This document shows positions 57,318-64,000 of a stretch of 64,000 bases of DNA, piece by piece (position 1 is the stretch's first letter; each line of letters starts with the position of its first letter). Origin of the DNA: Henckelia pumila (Eukaryota; Streptophyta; Magnoliopsida; Lamiales; Gesneriaceae); assembly GCF_033568475.1 (NCBI RefSeq), contig NC_133123.1:129242930-129306929 (forward strand), given 5' to 3'. The position numbers were made by a program, and so were the translations under genes. The notes below the pieces were generated by a model that was not told the DNA's origin, did not search any database, and worked only from the letters and a program-made list of their open reading frames with translations.

Positions 57318-57984
57318 TTGAATTGATAATTGAGATAAAGAAGTGAAGAAAATATTTTATGATTTGTGTTAAAGTTATGACAGAGGTTGAAGGCGTGTTG
57401 GATAAAGCCATCGGGTCAAAATTCCGTGCCACATGAGGTTGACGGAGTATTGGATAAGGCCTTCTGGTCATAATGCCCCTCCACATGACGGAATGTTGGA
57501 TAAGGCATTCGGATCATATTGCCCCTCCAAACCTGGATATCCTTGTATAAGATTGTTCAAACGATCATTTATAAAGTAGAGGAAAGTTTCTGAGCCACAT
57601 GTCTCAAGAAAATATTTTATTTTGTGAGATAAGTTAATGTGTAAAGTTGAAAGTTGAGGTGTCTTCTGTGCGATGTGTTTGATGTGAGGTTTGAATGTTT
57701 AAAGGAAGGGTTGAAAAATGTGTTCTTGTGTGTCCAGGCTTGATTGTTTTAAAAGTTTTAATAAGTGAAAGATGATGTTTAAAGTGAAATTTAAAATTAT
57801 AGAGTTACTTACATATTTTTGTTACTTTCGGATATTTTTTGCTGAGTCATTAGGCTCACTAGAATTTATCATTGCAGGTGATGAGGAGTAAGGCGGTGCT
57901 GTTTGATGAGAGGTGGTGGGCGTGTGGCGGCGGAAATCATGATCATGCAGCTTTCGCAAATGTTTTTAAGAACAATTTATGTAT

Positions 57985-58870
57985 TTATTTTTTTTAGGAA
58001 AAAACTTGTAATTTTATTGACTGTACTCGTTCAATACAAGTTTAACCAACCATGAGAGAAATTCATCATTCATCCAAACAAATGATGATTGGGAGGAAGA
58101 AGAAAAAACAGCAATATTATGAGTTACAGAATTTTCCATACGTCGAACATGAAGAAAATTAGAGATTGAAGTTTCTTGCAACCTTTTTCTGATCTCTGCA
58201 GCACACATACCCTGGTAGCCCAGATCGTCCTGATCAGCCGTGACTGTATGCACCGCCAATAAAGAATCCGAAGCCACTGAACATTTCTGAATCTCTTTTC
58301 AAACACGAGCTTGACACCTTCTAAGATAGCCAGAAGTTCACCATGAACCACCGAGAACGGTTGATTAATTTGTTTACCAAACGCAGTAGAAGTCTCCCTT
58401 TCCAATCTCGCATGATGCCACCCACACTAAACCGATTAAGATTCACGTTCACGCTTGCATCAACATTCAATTTGAGCATGTTCTCAGCTGGCGGTACCCA
58501 TTGCGTCTCTTTCTTACTTTTTAACTCCACATTAGAGCTCCCCAGCCTTATTCGTGATCAGTGGAAATCAGTCAGTAGTGCAAAACTCCAAGAGATATTA
58601 TCCGAAAGTTGATTTCTGCCCTCACCATGAATACAGTTCTGTCTCTCATTCCAAACTGCCGAACCATGCATAGAGAATTCCTCAAATTCAGATTCAGTCA
58701 AATTATCCTTCATCCACATGAAGCAATCGAGCCCATCATCACCCTTAAATCCTTTCAACAGATTTGCAAAAGGTGTTTGTTTCCAAAACTTTTTTATGGC
58801 CTCGCACCTGATCAGAGAATGGCAAGTTGAGTCATAAGGAAAAGCACCTGACCAATTACTTTTTCTGACT
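57985..58870 (-). pseudogene. LINE 3' fragment inside LTR F, copy 2
   Basis: On the minus strand the zinc-binding part (SxCHSLIRCEAIKKFW; NERQNCIHG) comes first, then RNase H: WVPPAENMLKLNVDAS (first Asp), GGIMRDWKG, HGELLAILEG (Glu) and, after a frameshift, SDSLLAV (Asp), HVRRMENSVTHNIAVF. The plus-strand T-run at 57988 is the A-tail. This is a different LINE from that at 12161-14362. The same fragment is in LTR copy 1, so it was captured before the copies separated. Confidence 0.85.
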
Positions 58871-59105
58871 GCCAGATTATTTTCATATATGCCTTGGGAG
58901 ATGTATTTAGCATATGCAGTATTTGAATATTTTGGTTAAGTAAAGTTACTGGATTTCTGCCAGTTATTTTTAAAACGTCGTTTTATTTATTCATGTTATT
59001 CCCTACCCCGTTTATTATTATTATTCTAATATATTATTTATTAAAAAAATACTCAAATAAATTAATTATATATTATTTTAAGTTAAGAAAATAGAGGACA
59101 TTACA

Positions 59106-59646
59106 TCTTAAAGTATTTATAAGAGAGAATGTCCAACGTTTAAAAATCTAGCCGGTGAGAATATTTTCCACAAATAGCGACCATGCACCAGAATGCACCA
59201 TGCACGTGTCTTTATCTTCTTTTCAAATATAGTACAGATCGTATAAGGAAATTGTAATGTAGCTAGATATGAGAATACAAAATTTAAAATATTTCAAAAA
59301 CTTGTCTTACAACTGAGTTGAATTAAGAGCTCGATTGTTAAAAATTTGTTTGTGAGAACTGATCTGGTCAGACGAAAATACTCTCGTGCACTAAATTGAA
59401 CTGAAAACTTAGGCAGACTGAAAGTGACAATAAATAAAATTAAAGGACGCAAAAGATTTTTTTATGGAATTTCGAAACTAAAACTTCTACGTCTTTTCTT
59501 CTTCTGTTTTCAAATAGATTTTCACTAGAAGAATTTTATTTATATAATACTTTGCAAACCCAGTCCAATTAACCATTGAATGGAACTCCTAGCAATACAA
59601 TCTCAAACATAGAACACTTTCTGATAGAGTTACAAAAAAAATAAAT
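59106..59646. repeat. Dispersed repeat X, copy 2
   Basis: It matches 9772-10314 almost in full and the start of 10504-10700. It ends where a CACTA-like terminus begins. Confidence 0.8.
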
Positions 59647-59650
59647 GATA

Positions 59651-59880
59651 CACTAGTAGAATTTTCGCTTTTTACTTCGGCATATTTTACTTCGACAATT
59701 ATTAATTACGAAGTAATAAGTTATAAACAACTTTGGTAATAACACTAGTGAGGTAAAATCATACATTTAACTTCGGTATTTAAAAAAACACGGGCTTCAC
59801 TTATTTTTTGAGGACATATTACTTTGGTAGATATGTTTTTGCCGAAGTAAAAAGTAAAAAAATAAAATTTTTTGGTAAGT
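59651..59880 (+). mobile_element. CACTA-like transposon terminus
   Basis: CACTAGTAGAATTTTCGC resembles the CACTAGTAGAAAA ends of plant En/Spm elements. TTACTTCGGCA and CGAAGTAA words then recur in both orientations at about 59667, 59678, 59708, 59770 and 59838, as subterminal repeats do. No opposite end or transposase was found. It lies 300 bases upstream of the sucrase/ferredoxin-like start codon and may supply its promoter region. Confidence 0.55.
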
Positions 59881-59954
59881 TGTGAAGTAAAATCCCTTCT
59901 TTCTAAAACCTTCGATATCGGTGAAATCGTAAAAAATCCAAAGTCCGTAACCTT

Positions 59955-60160
59955 CTTCCAAACTCCATCGATCCCCTTTCTTCAGCCCTAGCGCCCGCCG
60001 ATCGACAACTCCAGCCTTCCACCACCACCAAGAACAGCTCGTCGTCTTCCAAATTCCATCGATCCTCTTCTTCCATACTCTAGCGATCCCCTTCTTTAGC
60101 CTTAGAGTGCGCCGATTTACAATTCCAGCCTTCCACCACCACCAGGAGCAGCTCGTCGAT
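59955..60160. repeat. ~114-bp tandem duplication in a 5' leader
   Basis: CCTTCCACCACCACCA followed by AACAGCTCGTCG-like sequence appears at about 60015 and 60129. GCGATCCCC, TTCTTTAGCC and the GCGCCGAT words before it also recur at the same offset. The antisense 155-codon frame across it comes from this repeat. Confidence 0.75.
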
Positions 60161-60193
60161 GAAATAATCGTATGAATCCTTCTCTTTTCCCAA

Positions 60194-61779
60194 ATGGGTA
60201 GCGCCTCCGGCAGCTTCCAAAACGATGGGTTCCTCGACGGGGGATACGACGCTGGATTTGTCAACGAGGCCGAATATGGCTTCTCGCGTCCCGATTTCAG
60301 GCAGGGTTTGCTTGTGAGAACTGTGGAGTTGTATGAGCGCCACGTCTTCTTGTGCTACAAGAACCCTCAGGTGTGGCCGCCTCGTATTGAGGCCGCTGAA
60401 TTTGATCGGCTTCCCAGACTTCTTGCGGCCGCTCTGGCTGCGAGGAAGACAGAAATGAGACGACAGGTACAAGGCTTTTTTTTTCGCTTCTTGGTTTTGT
60501 GCGGCGGTGCAACGTCTGTTTCTTGATTTCTTTTTCTCTCCGGTAGAATGTTGATGAACGATGGCAAGGTTGTGGATGCTTGATGAGTTTGGAGGAAAAA
60601 CCAAATTGAATTTTGATGTGGATTAGTTTTTTAATTGTATGTATGTTTGTGTTGGGATGTTGCTTGATGCGTGCGGGTTATGCATCAACCTTATCGGGTA
60701 GAATTAGTGAAATTGCTCTGTGAAGCTACTCGAATTGTTAGGTTGGGTTCTTTTGAGTTTTGACCCATTGTCTCAACTTACATGGAATATCAAGACAAAT
60801 CTAGCTCTCAAATCAAATGCCATTTTTCAAACATTGAAAGCTTCTAATCGCTATGTACAAACAACAACTTGTTGTTTCTTTGACTGAAAAATACGTTTCA
60901 TTATGAAAAAAAAGATTTCCTGTACTTCTGTGTACTTTAATGGAAAAATAACTAATGGAGCTGGTTGATTTTCTGTCAAGAAGATCAGTCCACTGCTTCT
61001 TTGAAGTGTCTTGGATTTCTCCCTGTGAATACCATGGCAACGTGTTTCCATGATAACTGTGAAAAATCACTACTTGGTTTCCTCTTCACTATGTTTTCAA
61101 TTATCCTTTTTATGACAATCACTTTGTCACATATCTTTTCAGACCCGTTTAACTATCTGTGAGGGGCGCGATGGTACTGAGACATCAAACAGTGATGTGT
61201 TAATCTTTCCAGACATGATTAGATACAGGTTAAAGTTCGTCTTTTACTGCTTTGGAAACCCATAGAATTCCTTTGTATTTGTCCCCGAAATATTGTATGT
61301 TTGAATAAAATTACAGGAGATTAACGCACTTTGATGTTGATACATTTGTCGAGGAGGTGCTTGTGAAGGAGTGTGAATGGTTGCCTGGAAGACCAGAAGC
61401 TTTGAGTGGTTGTTATATTTCTGTATGCTGTCATGGCTCAAGGGATCGACGATGCGGTGTTTGTGGACCATCTGTTATTAATAAATTTAAGGATGAGATA
61501 GAATCACACGGTTTACAAGGTAAAGTGTTGGTTGGCCCATGTTCACACATTGGAGGGCACAAGTATGCGGGTAATGTGATCATTTTTGGACCTAACATCA
61601 AGAAAGAAGTCACTGGCCACTGGTACGTGGATAACTAGTTCTCCTTTACCTAATGTTATTGTGCCGTTTCTCCCTTTGTTGAAAATTGCTTGTACACTAA
61701 TTAAATGATGATAATATTGCAACTGCACTGCAGGTACGGGTATGTTATGCCTGAAGATGTACCTGTTTTGCTTGAATAG
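60194..61779 (+). CDS. Sucrase/ferredoxin-like protein, four exons, early stop
   Basis: Exons: 60194-60466, 61143-61228, 61317-61622 and 61734 on; each intron has GT and AG ends and joining keeps the frame. The 236-residue reading has EYGFSRPDF near residue 32, ERHVFLCYK, LTICEGRDGTETSN, SVCCHGSRDRRCGVCG near 155 and PCSHIGGHKYAGN near 185. The last two hold the Cys and His residues of this plant family, which has a thioredoxin-like ferredoxin fold thought to bind an iron-sulfur cluster; its role in the cell is poorly known. The TAG at 61777-61779 replaces a Gln in the usual LLEQH motif. The start fits the first Met after a leader. It is a truncated gene or a recent pseudogene. Confidence 0.78.
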
Positions 61780-61817
61780 AATATTGGGAAAGGAGAAATT
61801 GTCGATTGCCTATGGAG
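61780..61817 (+). pseudogene. Reading beyond the early stop
   Basis: NIGKGEIVDCLWR continues the family pattern after the TAG and ends at a GT donor at 61818. The usual final exon (GQMGL-type tail) could not be found before 64000. This suggests that the stop is recent and that the 3' end has also been lost or moved. Confidence 0.7.
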
Positions 61818-62102
61818 GTAAAATATAGCAGACATGTATTAAAATTTCTTTATGAGTATGGCCCATAAATATTTTAGGAGATATATAATTATTAAGACAC
61901 TTTTGAAACCAAGCTATAGTCGGATAATTGGAAAAAATTAAAAAAACCAAAACAAAACAACAAAAAAAAAGCCCGAGATTGAAGTTTCCCAATCCTAAAA
62001 CCCCACTTTCTTACTGCTGATTCGATGAAAGCCTAAATAATGTTCGATTTTGTGTTTTCCTGGTGACTGAAGCAGATAATTCCAGCTACACTCAATCGTG
62101 AA

Positions 62103-62146
62103 ATGAGTTTTGTGTCGAGAAAAGCAAAACATCCAAGTGCAAAAGG
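62103..62146 (+). other. Possible short exon, unidentified
   Basis: ATGAGTTTTGTGTCGAGAAA opens a 15-codon reading (MSFVSRKAKHPSAKG) that ends at a GT suited to splicing, after a pyrimidine-poor AG at 62072. I do not recognise it. It could be the first exon of another gene, or chance. Confidence 0.2.
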
Positions 62147-62390
62147 TATCTATGTTTTTAGATCTGCGTTTTGTTTGGTTTACACTGCCTTTTTTCCCTC
62201 TTCTTCGTTGCTACATGTTGTACAACATGATCTATGTTCTCAGATCTATGTTTGGTTCTCTCTGAAACGTGATTTATGTCTTCAGATTTGTGTTTTGTTT
62301 TGTTTAAAACGATTTTTGCACTTCTGGTTTTCTTCCATATGTTGTGTATGTGATTTATGTTTTTATATATAACATATTTTAGGGGAGAGT
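62147..62390. repeat. Degenerate GATCTATGTTxTCAGATCT repeats
   Basis: ATCTATGTTTTTAGATCTG, ATCTATGTTCTCAGATCTA, ATTTATGTCTTCAGATTTG and GATTTATGTTTTTA occur at intervals of roughly 60-75 bases, two of them followed by TGTTTTGTTT. They lie downstream of the sucrase/ferredoxin-like gene. Confidence 0.6.
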
Positions 62391-62399
62391 TGAAAAAAG

Positions 62400-64000
62400 A
62401 AATATTTTCAAATATGTACGCTTTTTTAAGTCTTCGAAGACCTAAATGAATGACACAAATCTATGAACGTTTGAACTTTGCTGCTCTGTTTTGTGCACTA
62501 GGTCTGTTGCGGCCCATTTTAACCATTGAATATGACCAAACACTTACAAGTTCTGAAATGTTCTCCACTGAGTTGGTTTCGGGAAAAAAAAAGATGCAAG
62601 TGCTATTAGCTTAATCTGACACTTGAGAAAATATTAAGGCCTTATTGGTCATGAAATTTCTGGCCAACTTTTACCTTTTTTTTCGCATTTTGTTGTTCCT
62701 ACAAAAAAATATTGGAATCCTAGGAGGCTGTCGCCAAAGTAAGTATAAATGTTGTTTGATTGCTTTAATGAAATACTTCAAAGAATTACCTCACTAAGTA
62801 TAAATGTTTTTAGCATTAATTAATTAAATCATCTTTTTCTTGATTTTTCTCCCATTCATTTCAAACACTTATAATTACATCTACGTTATCTGTAAATTTC
62901 GTATATAACACTACTATTATTCAAATACTTATAATGCAAATGCATGAAATTTCAAGTATGGATTTAATATACGAAACTATCATCATCTCAATATTCTTAT
63001 TCATTGAAAATTTGTTTTCTCCAAAGTCATAACAGTAGAAATAAGTTAAATAAATATAGGTGCATAATTTGGTTTTAAATTTTAATCACTGCATAGATAA
63101 ATTCTTTAAAGTTGTAAAATCAAATATAGCAAGATGGTTAAAAGTAACAGCTCAGAAATCGACATTCATTAATTCCATGTTATTATTGATCTAAAATTTG
63201 TCAAGTGTTTCAATGGTTCTAATTAATTTCTCTTAAATATAAAAATCTCAGCTGATACACCATAGACTTATATGAGAATACGTTTCATTTCCAATGTAAA
63301 ACTACTAATTTCCTTTAACTTGTATCTCAGCACAACCTTTTTCTTTGCTATTTCTACCTCCATAAGCTTCTTCGACTTTCGTCATTCTTATTAGGTGCAA
63401 ATCCAACTTGAAATAATAATCACGTAGCTACAAAGATGAAATAAAAAAAAAACCCCCATTGTAACTAAAAAAAAACTTCAAAAGGAAGTTGATAGTAACC
63501 AGGTCATTCTATCTGCTTGAACTGTATTTTTTATCTATGACTTTCTGCAAATTACAATATATGTCAGTGTTCATCAATGCAATTGAAAGCACCTAATTTA
63601 TGCTCTATTTTTCATATATGAAGATCTCCTAATTATGCCACCCTCCACTTTTAATACATTTGCCGCAAATTGAATAGATTTTAACTGTCTTATGTTTATA
63701 TCATATTTTTAGAACTACTTCGGTATTGCTGTATCAGATTGTAACATTCACTTAAGGGTGGTAAAAAAAATTGTTCAGCTCTTCGACTCGCCCATCATTT
63801 AGGTTCGAATCTTCATTAAATTTTTTTTACTTTTAATGATGTCTGTATGTATGGTTTCCCGTCATTATTTTACTGAACTTTAGTGCATACAACATATATA
63901 CTCAACTTCTACGCTTAGTTTTGTATCAAAGTGTGTTGTCACGTAAGTTCGAGCAACGTAAAACTTGTAAATATTTAGGTATTTTGCTTTATTGCTATCC
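62400..64000. other. AT-rich stretch without recognisable genes
   Basis: I find no coding frame, LTR or paired terminal repeat here. A GGTTCGAATC word at about 63801 before a T-rich run, with a possible A-box-like stretch upstream, could be a decayed tRNA-derived SINE, but nothing else supports it. Confidence 0.6.

Larger units (their letters stand above)
56088..59105 (+). mobile_element. Gypsy F 3' LTR (~3.0 kb) with captured LINE
   Basis: It begins TGTAACGCCC after the polypurine tract and ends GAGGACATTACA. Its length is explained by an internal LINE fragment (57985-58870) and a TG microsatellite. The right 2.1 kb is shared with 7792-9771. The flank after its end matches the flank of the other copy for another 540 bases, so the two loci are related by more than independent insertion. 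Confidence 0.83.

Noticed and set aside
59797..60604. 155- and 174-codon antisense frames over the sucrase/ferredoxin-like leader and first exon
   Set aside because: They mirror the duplicated leader and exon 1 on the other strand and show no protein-like motif.

Overview
This window is plant nuclear DNA, almost certainly from an angiosperm. It is AT-rich and packed with LTR retrotransposons of the plant Ty3/gypsy and Ty1/copia types, non-LTR (LINE) remnants, hAT- and CACTA-like DNA-transposon pieces and many microsatellites. Host genes have plant introns and plant-specific families: a caffeate/flavonoid-type O-methyltransferase and a sucrase/ferredoxin-like protein. I cannot name the species. 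No rRNA, tRNA, organellar or bacterial gene was seen.

Layout. 1-7791 is a decayed gypsy element (family A) with the tail of its 5' LTR, a stop-riddled interior and a full 3' LTR; a reverse-oriented solo LTR of another family sits inside it with its 5-bp target duplication (AATTC). 7792-9771 is the right part of an LTR of a third gypsy family (F) that carries a captured LINE 3' end, followed by a dispersed repeat (X). 11345-16975 is an O-methyltransferase pseudogene on the minus strand, broken by a LINE, a 628-bp hAT-like element, a foldback element and a 221-bp MITE. 17625-18199 is the front half of a hAT/ZMYM1-type transposase-like pseudogene.

18200-52381 is a nested stack that splits that hAT-like frame, which resumes at 52382. 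Gypsy B (18200-52381) contains gypsy C (22285-40655) between its protease and reverse transcriptase. C's 3' LTR contains a young copia element E (29573-38928, minus strand). B's 3' LTR contains gypsy D (44695-51584, minus strand). TSDs were found for every layer: GTTTT/ATTTT for B, TACTC for C, CTGCG for E and AGTGG for D.

52859-59105 is the 3' half of gypsy F, interrupted by a solo family A LTR (TSD ATATC), ending in a 3-kb LTR with the same captured LINE fragment; its right flank repeats X again. A CACTA-like terminus follows at 59651, then the one fairly intact host gene: a four-exon sucrase/ferredoxin-like gene (60194-61817) whose last recognisable exon has an in-frame stop. 62400-64000 is gene-poor AT-rich DNA.

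None of the retrotransposon polyproteins is fully open. Copia E is closest, with one stop at a tryptophan position. The most unusual shared feature is that unrelated LTR families here (A, B/C, D and copia E) each carry their own short array of CpG-rich palindromes in the LTR or leader, in B/C with a 73-75 bp period.
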